Source: Methylophilus sp. TWE2
Lineage (GTDB): Bacteria > Pseudomonadota > Gammaproteobacteria > Burkholderiales > Methylophilaceae
Length of the DNA: 64,000 bases
Direction: 5' to 3'
Assembly (NCBI RefSeq): GCF_001183865.1
Contig: NZ_CP012020.1
Coordinates: 1,302,001 to 1,366,000, forward strand
Shown: positions 25,665 through 35,656 of the stretch, in pieces
Position numbering within the stretch: position 1 is the stretch's first letter
Layout: each line of letters starts with the position of its first letter
The notes under the pieces: model-generated
The model's database searches: none
Told to the model about the DNA's origin: nothing
Seen by the model: the letters and a program-made list of their open reading frames with translations, nothing else
Made by a program: the position numbers and the translations under genes

Positions 25665-26906
25665 TTAATCAGTGTTATCCTTTTGTGCATTGGTGTCAAT
25701 AGTTCTGGCTGGGTGTGCCAGTTGAGGGAGTATCCATTTGCGAAACATCAGCGGGGTGATCAAGGTCGTGACCACGCCCATCAGCACCAGGACAGAGAAC
25801 AGGTCCTGGCCGATAAAGCCACGTTCATAAGCAATGCTGGCGATGACCAGTTCCATGACGCCGCGGCCATTGAGGATAAAACCGATCCCCAGCGCATCAC
25901 TTTTAGAGAGGCCGATGAGCCGGCCACCCAACCAGCCAGCCAGGATTTTGGTGGCAATTGATACCGCCAGCACTACAGCCACAAACCAGAACGAATCTAT
26001 GATCTGTACCTTGAATTCAAGGCCAAGGTAGGCAAAAAACACGGGGGCCAGGAAACCGCCTGTAATTGAGCTTAACGTCAGCTCAAGCTCTTTGTAGCGT
26101 TCGGGCAGGAAAAACGTACGGTCTATGAGCAGCGCACCAAAAAAAGCGCCGATCACAAAATGGAAGCCAAGGGCTGAACTGACTGAGCCAAATACTAGCA
26201 CCAGCAGCAGCAATAGACCAAACAGGGCTTCATTGCCAATGAAATGGACCAGTTTTTCTGACAGCAGGTCGATATGGATGCCTTTTTCTATCGCCTTTTT
26301 GATCAGCAGGCTGACTGCCAGGATCAATGCCATCAGCAAGATCAGTTTCCAGCTGGCATGAAAAATCGCACTGCCTACTGCCTGAAAAGATTTTTGTTCT
26401 GGCAAGTTAAGAATCACCCCTAGGACCAGCAACGCGGCGATGTCGTTAAAAATCGCAGTGGCTATTGAGAAACGTGCAATCGTCGAATCCAGCAGTTTGA
26501 AGCTTTGCAGGATGCTAATGGTGACCGGCAATGCCGTGATGGAAACGCACAAGCCAAGAAAGATAGTGCGGCTGACATCCAGGCCAAAACCGACCCCCAC
26601 CAGGATACCGCCAGAAAGAGGTAGCAAAAATCCCAGGAGCGCGATCACCGCGCCTTTGCCGCGCATGGAGTCGATGACTTCCTTGAAGTTCATTTCCAGT
26701 CCGGCAGACAGGACGATCAGGAAGACAGCAAATTCAGAAATGCCGGACAGTGCCGGGGTAGGCGAAATCAGGTTCAACAGGCTAGGGCCAAGAATCACGC
26801 CTGCCAGCATTTCGCCGATGATGGCAGGCTGGTTAATGCGGCTGAACAGTTGACCCAGCAGGCGCGCGGTGACGATGAGGATAAGCAGAGTAGTCAGAAA
26901 AGGCAT
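25665..26906 (-). CDS. Cation:proton antiporter, CPA2/Kef-like
   Basis: 413 residues with about 12-13 membrane segments, a monovalent cation:proton antiporter of the CPA2 group (PF00999). Pore-like regions include INQPAIIGEMLAGVILGPSLL, SATAIFNDIAALLVLGVIL (ND motif) and IGFILNGRGVMELVIASIAYE. It lacks the C-terminal RCK/TrkA-N domain of KefB/KefC. Substrate may be Na+ or K+. It precedes the c-di-GMP gene in the same orientation. The start fits the first hydrophobic segment. Confidence 0.88.
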   Translation of the reverse strand: MPFLTTLLILIVTARLLGQLFSRINQPAIIGEMLAGVILGPSLLNLISPTPALSGISEFAVFLIVLSAGLEMNFKEVIDSMRGKGAVIALLGFLLPLSGGILVGVGFGLDVSRTIFLGLCVSITALPVTISILQSFKLLDSTIARFSIATAIFNDIAALLVLGVILNLPEQKSFQAVGSAIFHASWKLILLMALILAVSLLIKKAIEKGIHIDLLSEKLVHFIGNEALFGLLLLLVLVFGSVSSALGFHFVIGAFFGALLIDRTFFLPERYKELELTLSSITGGFLAPVFFAYLGLEFKVQIIDSFWFVAVVLAVSIATKILAGWLGGRLIGLSKSDALGIGFILNGRGVMELVIASIAYERGFIGQDLFSVLVLMGVVTTLITPLMFRKWILPQLAHPARTIDTNAQKDNTD

Positions 26907-27083
26907 GCTGTTCTCTTTGTTTTCTTACAAGACATCCTGCAGTTGTGGATGATTCTGCCGGGTTTGTGCAGGTATTTGAAATGCAGCTACGGTCATGCGA
27001 CCTTGAGTGTAAATCATTTATGCAGGGAATGGCATGCCTGACTTGTAAAATAGCTGCTGATTGAAGAAAGTTGGCAGCCAGGT

Positions 27084-28652
27084 TCAGTTGGTCAATACCT
27101 GCATCATTTCCTTGCGGTTTTTGCGCGTGCGCTTGTTGGCATACATGCGCTTGTCTGCGATACGCATGAGCTCTTCCGTACTATCGGCTTCATGGCTAAA
27201 CACGACCCCCACACTGGCACCAACACCAATAAAGCCTTCTTTTGCTATTTCAAGGTGCGTGTATTCGAGTTGATGCTGGCACCATTCGATGTCATCTTCA
27301 TGGCAGATCACGGCAAACTCGTCTCCTCCCAGTCTGTACAGCTGGCCACTCGTATCCAGTTTTTTCAACAGGATCTGGGCAAAGCTTTTAAGCAGGTGGT
27401 CACCAGCTTCATGACCAAAATGATCGTTGATGTGTTTGAGATTATCAATGTCCAGGAACATGAGGCAGCCATGCTCAGGGAATTGCAGCATCTGGTTTTC
27501 AAGGGCATGGCGGTTGGGCACGCCCGTAAGCCGGTCTGTCATGGCTAAAGAACGTGTACTCTGTAACTCACCCAGCATATGTTCTTTTTCGTGATGCAGG
27601 CGGTTGATCTGGTAGGCCACCACCAGCGAAAGCATGATGGCTTCCACGGCAACCGCGACCAGCCCTAGCTGTTCTATCGTCCATGCATCTGAGCTGAGTC
27701 GTTGTGCGGTGATTGAAAGCCCCCCCAGCACGCCAAAGACAGCGACAGCAATCAGGTAGAGCTGGGCAACACGGTGTTTTTGCAAACTGAGGCGTAAGCC
27801 GCTGATTAAACCAAACACCAGGAAAATCGCCACGCCATACCGGTCCATTTCCAGCATCCAGTTGGGGAATAGCATGGCAGTCACCATTAATGCGACCAGT
27901 GCAAGACGCACTAACAGCGACAGGTGGTAAAGCTTGGGATGATGAAACTGGTTGATGCCCAGCAAATGGCAGACAAAGCTGATATAAGCAAGGTTGGAAA
28001 ACAGGATAGGTAAACTGGTCAGGTAAAAACAGTGCCATTCAAATAGTTGCTTGAAAACGCCTAGCGCTGCACTTTGAAAAATCAGGTTACCCAGGATAAA
28101 CAGGGCATACATGCGCTCGGTCGGATGGCCTGGGGTGGCACCAATGGCAAAGTAATAGGTGAATATGCCCAATAAAACGCCCAGTAATATCAGGCTGATT
28201 GCCGTGGTGAAGTTGGTCTGTTGCTGGTATGAAGCCAGGTCAGTCACAAAAAGTTCGGGTTGCGCCAGATAATAAGGGGATTGCAACCAGGTGACCAGGC
28301 GGTAAGTCCCTGGTAACAGGTGAACGATGTGGCCATGCCTGAGCAGGAAAGAATCTTTTGCCTGGCTGCTTAAACCGCCCTCAATGATGGTGGTCTGCTG
28401 CTTGCCATCAGTGATTTCGTGCTGATAATGGGCAATGGTTGAAGTGTTTTTGAAATCAATCACATACTGGTTGGCTTGCGTGATGGTGAGCACACTCTGG
28501 CAGACAAATTTACCGCCTTGCAAGGGAATGCTGGCGATGACAACCCCCTTGCTGTTCATGCAAGTAGTGCCCAGCAGCGTTGGGTCAGCTGAGGCCTGAG
28601 GCATCAGCACAACCCATGAGGCCATCAGCATCCAGAAGAGAAAACGTTGCAA
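27084..28652 (-). CDS. 7TM-DISM diguanylate cyclase
   Basis: 522 residues. A signal peptide (QRFLFWMLMASWVVLMPQASA) is followed by a periplasmic domain (about 25-165, 7TMR-DISMED2-like), seven hydrophobic segments (about 170-365) and a C-terminal GGDEF domain (about 375-520) with an intact YRLGGDEFAV. GGDEF proteins of this layout make c-di-GMP in response to periplasmic ligands. No EAL domain is present. It stands alone with about 180 bases on one side and 250 on the other. Confidence 0.9.
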   Translation of the reverse strand: MQRFLFWMLMASWVVLMPQASADPTLLGTTCMNSKGVVIASIPLQGGKFVCQSVLTITQANQYVIDFKNTSTIAHYQHEITDGKQQTTIIEGGLSSQAKDSFLLRHGHIVHLLPGTYRLVTWLQSPYYLAQPELFVTDLASYQQQTNFTTAISLILLGVLLGIFTYYFAIGATPGHPTERMYALFILGNLIFQSAALGVFKQLFEWHCFYLTSLPILFSNLAYISFVCHLLGINQFHHPKLYHLSLLVRLALVALMVTAMLFPNWMLEMDRYGVAIFLVFGLISGLRLSLQKHRVAQLYLIAVAVFGVLGGLSITAQRLSSDAWTIEQLGLVAVAVEAIMLSLVVAYQINRLHHEKEHMLGELQSTRSLAMTDRLTGVPNRHALENQMLQFPEHGCLMFLDIDNLKHINDHFGHEAGDHLLKSFAQILLKKLDTSGQLYRLGGDEFAVICHEDDIEWCQHQLEYTHLEIAKEGFIGVGASVGVVFSHEADSTEELMRIADKRMYANKRTRKNRKEMMQVLTN

Positions 28653-28903
28653 GCCTATTGTCCGAAAAGAGTCAATTCACGACGGAGTGTACATGAAAAG
28701 TTCCTGCGCGACGGCTGGGCCAAAGCATTAAAAAACGCAAAGAATTACTAACATGTGGTTGTTAGGGGAGGGGTGACTGCTCTTAGGGGCCGTTAACGCT
28801 ATTTCAGTTGCCGCTGCTGGAGAGCATTTATTCGTTGCGCAACATCGACCATTGAGCGTTAACAGGCTCTAGCCTATCGTTGGGTTTTCATCGGCATTTT
28901 TTG

Positions 28904-29521
28904 TCATGGTGACGAAGAGGGTTGCCATTGCTTGGCAATCTGGTCACACAGCAAGTCCAGATTATGCCCCATGGCGCGTACCAGGGCAGGATAGCCATCC
29001 TCAGCCAGTGGGGTCGTGAACCTGAATGATTGGGGTGGCAGGGATGAGCCTCCTGATTGCCATTGCCCACTGAGCACAGCATAGCCCTGCATATGACCAT
29101 GGAACTGGTCTATGGTGATATTCAGGCTGTTAGAAGCGACTGCCAGGCCCGGTTGTGGGTCGACCACGATGACATGGGCCAGCCGGCTGGCCAGGCGTGT
29201 ACGCAGCCCACGGCGTAATTCTTGCGACAGGTTGTCTACCCACAAGTGATCACGTGCAGGGCGCATGGTAATGTCATCGAGCTGTATCACGATGCGGTCA
29301 GTATCCAGGTAGTCGGCCAGCTGGATACGGTTTAGTAGCAATGTGTTGGTCGTTGTGCTTACCGAGGGGCTATCTCGTTGTGGAGCGCTGACTTCCGGCA
29401 GGCTGTAGCGCTCGGTTTTAACCGGCGGATTGGATTGAAAGCACGCGCCGAGACTGAGGGTCAGTATCAGCAGCATGCCAAACCGGAAATGTCTTGTTGA
29501 GGTCATTGTAGAGATTGTCAT
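28904..29521 (-). CDS. pqiC: PqiC-like lipoprotein
   Basis: 205 residues with a lipobox (LSLGAC), so an acylated lipoprotein, probably of the outer membrane. The PqiC/YmbA (DUF330, ABC-type auxiliary lipoprotein) family is recognised by the Tyr-Ser-Leu-Pro near the mature N-terminus and the central NLSQELRRGLRTRLASRLA. In E. coli PqiC binds PqiB and helps bridge the envelope for lipid transport. Last of pqiABC, 14 bases after pqiB. Confidence 0.88.
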   Translation of the reverse strand: MTISTMTSTRHFRFGMLLILTLSLGACFQSNPPVKTERYSLPEVSAPQRDSPSVSTTTNTLLLNRIQLADYLDTDRIVIQLDDITMRPARDHLWVDNLSQELRRGLRTRLASRLAHVIVVDPQPGLAVASNSLNITIDQFHGHMQGYAVLSGQWQSGGSSLPPQSFRFTTPLAEDGYPALVRAMGHNLDLLCDQIAKQWQPSSSP

Positions 29522-29535
29522 AAGCCATCAATTCC

Positions 29536-31206
29536 TTACGGTTTGGCGGGGGCCAATGGCACAGGGTCATTGCCGGGTTTACGGTCAAACAAGATGGCAT
29601 TGGGCTGCTCGTTCAAGGTCCGCGCCAATGGCTGGATATCCCGCAAAGCCTTATCCAGGCGCTGCAGGGTGGTAGTGAGCTCCTGGTAGGCCGTAGACTC
29701 CGGCGAAAGGCCTTGCAAGGTGCCGCGCAACGCTTGCATGGTGGCGCGCAACTCCTGCATGGTCTGGTTCATATTAGACGGCATTTGTTGCACGTCAGGC
29801 TGGTTCAGCAACTGGTTGACCTGTTGGCTCAGGGCGCGGATTTCCTGCATGGTTTTTTCAGATTGCTGCAGGTTTTTATCCAGGCCGGAAAGGACTGGCT
29901 CCACATTGAGCCGGTTCAGTTTATCCAGCAGGTCAGACAGTTTTTGCTCAATTTGCGCCAGGTTGGTAGCCGTGGTGGGCATCACTGGTAGACCTTCAAA
30001 GCGTTGGGTGCGGTAGGTTTTGTGGACATGCTGGTCCATATTCAGGTCGACAAAGACCGAGCCGGTAATCAGGTTGCCGGATTTAAGGGTGGCATGCAGA
30101 CCACGCTGCAACATATGATGCATCCTGTCTTTCCATTCCTGGAGGTCAGCCTTGCCATTCTCTGCCAGACGGCCAGGCTCCAAATGGATGAGGACCGGAA
30201 TCGCATAACGGAAATCCTTTTTGCGCTCAGGCGAATTGAATTTCCACGGTACGCTGATCACCGTGCCTATACGCAAGCCCCTGAACTCCACGGGGGCACC
30301 TTTGGATAACCCGCGCACGGTATCATCTACCAGCAAGACATATTCAATGAACTGGTCGTAAATCTGCTGGCGTGCAGCGTCTTCATTGGCGTAGAGCTCA
30401 AATGTGGTTTCGGAGACGACTGGTTTGCCCATAGGACGGTCATCCGCATGCCCAAAACTGACCCCGCCTGCGATCATTGATTCAACCGTAGGAATATTGG
30501 CTTTGAAGCCTTCGGAATCCAGCTTGACGTCTATGCCCACTGTGGTCCAAAAACGTGAGTTTTCGGTAACCAATACATCATAAGGATGTTCGATAAACAG
30601 TTCGTGCTTCATCTGGCGCTGCTTGGGGTCGAATACCGCGCTGACGACACGGCCGACGCGCAAACCCTGGTAAGTCACCGGGTCGCCTACACGCAAGGCA
30701 TTGCCGACTTTGCCGATCAGGTTGACATGCACGCCCTTGGCGCCATTAAGTGAAATGGGTGGCTGGTCCAGCACATTAAACTGGTCGGTTTCTTCTGCGC
30801 TTTTACCAGGTTGCAATTCAATATATGCGCCAGAGATGACGGTATTAAGACCACTGATGCCTTCCAGCCCGATACGCGGTTTGACCACCCAGAGCTGGGT
30901 ATCCTTGACTAGCATGGGTTCGGCTTTTGGCGTAATGCGCGCGATGACTTCTATATGTCCCAGATCTTCTGATAAAGTGACTTGTTCCACCTGCCCGATA
31001 TCCACGCTGTGTACCTTGATTTTTGTCTTGCCGGCCTCTATGCCCTCGGCATTGGTCATGGACAAGATAATTTGCTTGCCAGCCTTGGTGTAGTTGTCAT
31101 AAATCAGCCACAGCCCGATCAGAAGGGCCACGATAGGCACAATCCAGATCGGTGAAATTCTCGCTTGTTTGCTGACATTAGCCAGCATATGGTTATTCTC
31201 TGTCAT
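29536..31206 (-). CDS. pqiB: PqiB, MCE-domain intermembrane transport protein
   Basis: 556 residues from the ATG at 31206, chosen for the AGGGA ribosome site ahead; an upstream ATG at 31245 would overlap pqiA more. One N-terminal membrane segment (ISPIWIVPIVALLIGLWLIYD) is followed by three MCE domains (about 40-130, 155-245, 280-380) and a long helical coiled coil (about 430-540) that forms the needle in E. coli PqiB. Transports lipids across the periplasm. It overlaps pqiA by 14 bases. Confidence 0.92.
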   Translation of the reverse strand: MTENNHMLANVSKQARISPIWIVPIVALLIGLWLIYDNYTKAGKQIILSMTNAEGIEAGKTKIKVHSVDIGQVEQVTLSEDLGHIEVIARITPKAEPMLVKDTQLWVVKPRIGLEGISGLNTVISGAYIELQPGKSAEETDQFNVLDQPPISLNGAKGVHVNLIGKVGNALRVGDPVTYQGLRVGRVVSAVFDPKQRQMKHELFIEHPYDVLVTENSRFWTTVGIDVKLDSEGFKANIPTVESMIAGGVSFGHADDRPMGKPVVSETTFELYANEDAARQQIYDQFIEYVLLVDDTVRGLSKGAPVEFRGLRIGTVISVPWKFNSPERKKDFRYAIPVLIHLEPGRLAENGKADLQEWKDRMHHMLQRGLHATLKSGNLITGSVFVDLNMDQHVHKTYRTQRFEGLPVMPTTATNLAQIEQKLSDLLDKLNRLNVEPVLSGLDKNLQQSEKTMQEIRALSQQVNQLLNQPDVQQMPSNMNQTMQELRATMQALRGTLQGLSPESTAYQELTTTLQRLDKALRDIQPLARTLNEQPNAILFDRKPGNDPVPLAPAKP

Positions 31207-32518
31207 GCGTATTTCCCTGGGTATCCCATAGCAGGCGTGGATCAAATGTCATGGCTGCCAGCATGGTGGTGATCACCACCGCGCAAAAGGCAAGGGCAGC
31301 CGGGCCGGGAAAAACCGACATCAGGTTGCCCGATTGTATCAATGCCACCATGATGGCAACGACAAACACATCGACCATGGACCAGCGGCCTATCAATTCG
31401 GTCAGGCGGTAAAGCCCGGTTTTCTGCTTTGCGTTCAAAGGGCCGGGGTATCTTGCCAGCCATGACAATAGTACTAATATCAGCACTTTGAAAATCGGCA
31501 CCAGCACGCTGGCCACAAAAATCACCACGGCAATCGGTTCTGAGCCATGTTGCCATAACTCCAGCATGCCGCCAATAATCGTTGAGGCATGTGTTTGGCC
31601 CAGCGAAGTGGTAATCATCATCGGGTAGGCATTGGCCGGGACGTATAAAATGACCGCTGTCAGCAACAAGGCCGAGGTGTATTCCAGGCTATTGGGTTTG
31701 CGCATATGCAGGTTACTGCCACAGCGGCTACAAGTATGCCCTCTGTCAGAAGCGGTGGCCGGGAGCATGTTAATCAGGCCACAAGTGGTGCAACCGATGG
31801 CATGCTGTTCGGCAGCACTCGTGCCGCAACGCAGTCGCGTATCGGGAGGCGGCTCCCCGGCCAGCCTGAACCATAACCAGTCGATATCCACAGAGCGTGT
31901 GGTCATCAGTAATAACAACGCAAACACGCAGTAGGCCCAGAAGGAGGCGCCCAGCTGAACCTCACCAATCTCGGTGAGTTTCACCAGGCTGACCAGTGCG
32001 GCAATCATGAATACATCGGCCATCATCCACGGGTGCAGGCGTGAAAACAGGCGGGCAATCACGTCGCTATGAGCGCGCGGCACGCGACGTAACACATTGG
32101 CCTGCATGAGAATCACCCCTATCAGGTACAAAGCCGGCAAGAAAATGGCGGTACAACTCACAATCAGTGCAACAATCGGTTGATGCACGTTGACCAGGGT
32201 CAGGGCTGTCTGCGGTAGCTCAATCTGCGTATCCAGGCCATTGGTATCCATGCTGATAAACGGGAACGCAATGGCAATCAATAAACTGAGTAATGCACTC
32301 ATGGCGAGCGCAATGCTGCGTTGCACGGGGTGCAAGTGCCGTCTGGCCAACACATGACCACAGCGCGGACAGCAGGCATGTTCGCCGGGGCGCAGTACGG
32401 GGATGGCACTGACCAGGTCGCAGGCGCTACAAGCCCGCAAACGCCGCCATTTTGTTTTTTTCTCGGTCGTCATTCGGATAGGGGTCGGTGGTGAAGTTAC
32501 CTGCCTTTTCACTGGCAT
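31193..32518 (-). CDS. pqiA: PqiA, inner-membrane partner of PqiB
   Basis: 441 residues. Two PqiA halves, each led by a zinc-ribbon-like C-x2-C ... C-x2-C (ACSACD...CCPRCG near residues 30-60 and CTTCG...CSRCG near 245-270) and each followed by about four membrane segments. It occurs with PqiB/PqiC as an envelope lipid transport system that is induced by paraquat in E. coli through SoxRS. A second ATG at 32470 (MTTEKKTKWRRL) is an alternative start. No ribosome site decides. First of pqiABC. Confidence 0.9.
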   Translation of the reverse strand: MPVKRQVTSPPTPIRMTTEKKTKWRRLRACSACDLVSAIPVLRPGEHACCPRCGHVLARRHLHPVQRSIALAMSALLSLLIAIAFPFISMDTNGLDTQIELPQTALTLVNVHQPIVALIVSCTAIFLPALYLIGVILMQANVLRRVPRAHSDVIARLFSRLHPWMMADVFMIAALVSLVKLTEIGEVQLGASFWAYCVFALLLLMTTRSVDIDWLWFRLAGEPPPDTRLRCGTSAAEQHAIGCTTCGLINMLPATASDRGHTCSRCGSNLHMRKPNSLEYTSALLLTAVILYVPANAYPMMITTSLGQTHASTIIGGMLELWQHGSEPIAVVIFVASVLVPIFKVLILVLLSWLARYPGPLNAKQKTGLYRLTELIGRWSMVDVFVVAIMVALIQSGNLMSVFPGPAALAFCAVVITTMLAAMTFDPRLLWDTQGNTHDRE

Positions 32519-32717
32519 GGTAAACGGGTTGGATTTGAATAAGCAAGAAAAATTCCTTGCGTATTCTTAGCCCAAAAAAATTGCAAGCTGATCGCTTTTG
32601 ACCTTGTAAAGCAAATCTGACAAAAAGATCAGTTAATCCAGCCTATTGATCTTAATGACTTAAAGGCAAGATTTGCGCTCTACCACATTATTTTAACTAC
32701 GACGTTAGGAGAGTAGC

Positions 32718-33329
32718 ATGAGAACAGAAGAAAACATGAAGTCCAGCAAACCAGCCACTGGCAAACAGGCGGTCGGCAACAAACAGTCAAGTCCCAAGAA
32801 TTCAAATTCCGTCAAACACGACGCCATCGTTTTGCTCAAGCAGGATCATGCCGAAGTGAAAAAGATGTTCAAACAGTTTGATAAGTTAGCCGAAAAAGAG
32901 GACATAGAAGGCAAAACACAGATTGCCAACAAAATCTGTGCGGAGCTGATTGCGCATACGATAGCTGAAGAGGAAATCTTTTACCCAGCTACCCGTGAAG
33001 CCATTGACGATGACGACCTGCTGAATGAGGCCAAAGTAGAGCATGACAGCGCCAAAGAATTGATTACACAAATACTGAGCATGAGTCCTGAGGATCCCAT
33101 GTACGATGCCAAAGTCACTGTGCTGGGCGAATACATTACACACCATGTGGAAGAGGAAGAGACAGAAATGTTTCCTATGGTGCGCGAATCTAAAAAGGTA
33201 GACCTCAAGGAAATGGGTGCAATGATCACTTCTCGCAAAGCCGAAATCATGGAAGAACTCTGTGACATGGAGGGTGAGGTTGATCCGCAGCAATTACAGG
33301 CCAAGATCGGCATGAGCGCCAAACATTAA
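32718..33329 (+). CDS. Hemerythrin HHE-domain protein
   Basis: 203 residues. After a polar, Lys/Ser-rich tail (1-33) comes a hemerythrin-like four-helix bundle with iron ligands KQDHAEV, LIAHTIAEEEIFY, VEHDSAKE and ITHHVEEEETEMF. Bacterial HHE proteins bind oxygen or iron, or act in nitric oxide and oxidative stress. The AGGAG ribosome site fits the ATG. A Rho-independent terminator follows. It is a single-gene unit, opposite in direction to pqiABC and the molybdoenzyme genes. Confidence 0.88.
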   Translation: MRTEENMKSSKPATGKQAVGNKQSSPKNSNSVKHDAIVLLKQDHAEVKKMFKQFDKLAEKEDIEGKTQIANKICAELIAHTIAEEEIFYPATREAIDDDDLLNEAKVEHDSAKELITQILSMSPEDPMYDAKVTVLGEYITHHVEEEETEMFPMVRESKKVDLKEMGAMITSRKAEIMEELCDMEGEVDPQQLQAKIGMSAKH

Positions 33330-33342
33330 ATGCGTTTTTCCA

Positions 33343-33372
33343 TAAAAAAAGGAGCGTGAAGCTCCTTTTTTT
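33343..33372 (+). terminator. Rho-independent terminator after hemerythrin
   Basis: A7-GGAGC-GTGAA-GCTCC-T7 forms a short hairpin. Because it is symmetric it may also serve the convergent molybdoenzyme gene. Confidence 0.85.
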
Positions 33373-33407
33373 GCGGCCTGGTTAAGAAGTACCTATGTTT
33401 GATTGCG

Positions 33408-35636
33408 TCAGGCCGCGGTCAGGCTATTTTTAATTGGCAAGTTGCGTATGCGCTTGCCGGTCGCCGCAAAAATCGCATTCGTGAGTGCAGGCGCGATGGC
33501 TGCTGTGCCTGGCTCACCAATGCCACCGGGCGCTTCGCTGCTTTGTACAAGATGAACTTCAATCACGGGTGATTCACGCATGCGCATCACGCGGTAGTTG
33601 TCAAAGTTGCTTTGTTCCACCTTGCCATTGTTGATGGTGATTTCACCCCATAAAGCGCCGGAAATGCCGAAATTAATGCCGCCTTCCATTTGTGCTTTGA
33701 CATGGTCAGGGTTCACCACCATGCCGCAGTCGACCACACAGACCACGCGTTTGATGTGTACCTCCTCCTCTTTGACTTCCAGTTCCGCCACCTGCGCTAC
33801 ATAAGTGCCGAAAGCGTATTGGACTGACAATCCTCGTCCTGACCCTTTGGGTAAAGGTTGACCCCATCCTGCTTGTTTGGCTGCCACTTCAAGTACATGT
33901 TTCGCGCGGGGGGAGTTTTTCATGTTGGCCAGGCGATATTCCAAAGGATCTTTGCCAACTTTGTGTGCCAGCTCATCAATAAAGCTTTCCACCATAAACG
34001 TATTATGTGTAGCGCCGACGCCACGCCACCAGCCGGTGACTATACCAGGCGGCTCTTGCCGGATATATTCGACAAAAATATTGGCAGGCGCATACAAGGG
34101 TTCCCGGGCCACTTCTACCGCATCCGAGTCCAGCCCATTTTTGAAGAACTGTGGAATCCAGCGTGCCATGATGGAAGAGCCGGTCACCTGGTGTTGCCAG
34201 GCCGTGATATTGCCGTCCTTATCCAGCCCGGCAGAGAGGCGGTCGTGATAATACGGGCGGTAAATGCCGTGCTGCATGTCTTCCTCGCGCGTCCACACCA
34301 GTTTGACTGGATAATCCACCGTCTTGGCAATCGCCACTGCTTGGTTGATGAAATCCACATCCAGGCGGCGGCCAAAGCCGCCACCAATATGATGGTTATG
34401 GATAAATACTTTTTCCGGCGGCAGTTTGGTAATGCCCACCGCACCTGCCTGTGCCATGGCCGGGACCTGGGTGCCTACCCACACATCGCAACGGTCTTTT
34501 TGCACATGTACCGTGGCATTCATGGGCTCAATGGCCGCATGGGAGAGGAAGGGCAATTGATATGTGGCTTCAAACTTCTCATCCGCTTTGGCAAACGCTT
34601 CTTTGAAATTGCCATCTGAACGGGCCACTGCGCCTGGCGCCGCGCGGCCTTTGTCGCTGGAGGCCTGGTTGAGCTGCTGGACGATGTCTTTCATCATCAG
34701 CGTTTCATTGCGGCCACCATCCCATTTGATGTCGAGCGCGGCCAACCCTTGCTTGGCTGCCCACATATGGTCGGCAATGACGGCGACGGCATCGTCCAGC
34801 TTCACAATCTTGCGTACCCCTTTAATGGTGCGCGCTTTTGAATCATCGACAGAAACGACTTTGCCGCCCAATACCGGACTCATTGCCACGGTGGCAATTT
34901 TCATGTTGGGTTGCCGCACATCAATGCCATACACGGCTTGACCATTTACTTTCTGTGGGGAATCCAGCCGTTTGATGGGCTTGCCTATGAGGGTGAACTC
35001 TTTGGCTTCTTTAAGGGTGACTTCTTGGGGCACGGGAAGCTTAGCTGCTTTTTCGACCAGCTCGCCATAGCCTATTTTTTTGTCTGAGCCAGTGTGTAAC
35101 ACGTAACCATTTTCTACACGGCAGTCTTTGGCATCCACATTCCAGTCCTGGCAGGCTGCACTGACCAGCATGGTCCTTGCGACGGCACCGGCCTTACGCA
35201 TGGGTTCCCAGGCGCCACGGATAGAGGTCGAGCCGCCAGTGACCTGTCCGCCTAATAGTGGATCAGCGTATTTCTTTTCATCTGCAGGGGCTTGTGCCAA
35301 TTTGACCTGTGCCGGGTCTACGCCCAGCTCTTCGGCAATCAGCATGGTAATAGAGGTGAACGTGCCTTGACCCATCTCTACCTTGGACATGACGAGGGTG
35401 ACCACGCCTTCTTTATCAATGCGGATAAAGGCATTCGGGCTAAATGCATCCCTGGCCGCCTCTTCACTGTTTGCTGGGGTGGAGTGGCCGTCTTTGTCTT
35501 CAAACATTTTTGGTAGCGCAAAGCCTATGAGCAGGCCGCCGCCTGCAGCAGCACCGGCAATGATGAAATTGCGGCGTTTCATGCCATGCTCAGAAAGGGT
35601 TTCGGAGTTTGCGGGTGTTTTGTCGGAGGTGCTCAT
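33408..35636 (-). CDS. iorB: Isoquinoline 1-oxidoreductase-like molybdopterin subunit
   Basis: 742 residues from the ATG at 35636, chosen for the AAAGGA site; an upstream ATG at 35723 overlaps the 2Fe-2S gene. The xanthine dehydrogenase family large subunit, aldehyde oxidase type, with an N-terminal Tat-like signal (MKRRNFIIAGAAAGGG). Typical molybdopterin-loop segments include VKLVWTREEDMQHG, GGGFGRRLDVDFINQAV and GWWRGVGATHNTF. The C-terminal GIGEPGTAAIAPALTNAI with catalytic Glu is present. Likely a periplasmic N-heterocycle or aldehyde oxidoreductase. Substrate unknown. Confidence 0.88.
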   Translation of the reverse strand: MSTSDKTPANSETLSEHGMKRRNFIIAGAAAGGGLLIGFALPKMFEDKDGHSTPANSEEAARDAFSPNAFIRIDKEGVVTLVMSKVEMGQGTFTSITMLIAEELGVDPAQVKLAQAPADEKKYADPLLGGQVTGGSTSIRGAWEPMRKAGAVARTMLVSAACQDWNVDAKDCRVENGYVLHTGSDKKIGYGELVEKAAKLPVPQEVTLKEAKEFTLIGKPIKRLDSPQKVNGQAVYGIDVRQPNMKIATVAMSPVLGGKVVSVDDSKARTIKGVRKIVKLDDAVAVIADHMWAAKQGLAALDIKWDGGRNETLMMKDIVQQLNQASSDKGRAAPGAVARSDGNFKEAFAKADEKFEATYQLPFLSHAAIEPMNATVHVQKDRCDVWVGTQVPAMAQAGAVGITKLPPEKVFIHNHHIGGGFGRRLDVDFINQAVAIAKTVDYPVKLVWTREEDMQHGIYRPYYHDRLSAGLDKDGNITAWQHQVTGSSIMARWIPQFFKNGLDSDAVEVAREPLYAPANIFVEYIRQEPPGIVTGWWRGVGATHNTFMVESFIDELAHKVGKDPLEYRLANMKNSPRAKHVLEVAAKQAGWGQPLPKGSGRGLSVQYAFGTYVAQVAELEVKEEEVHIKRVVCVVDCGMVVNPDHVKAQMEGGINFGISGALWGEITINNGKVEQSNFDNYRVMRMRESPVIEVHLVQSSEAPGGIGEPGTAAIAPALTNAIFAATGKRIRNLPIKNSLTAA

Positions 35637-35656
35637 GCTGGTATCCTTTCTCGGCC

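Noticed and set aside
32646..32659. FNR-box-like TTGAT-CTTA-ATGAC upstream of hemerythrin
   Set aside because: Two mismatches in the second half; too weak to call without binding data.
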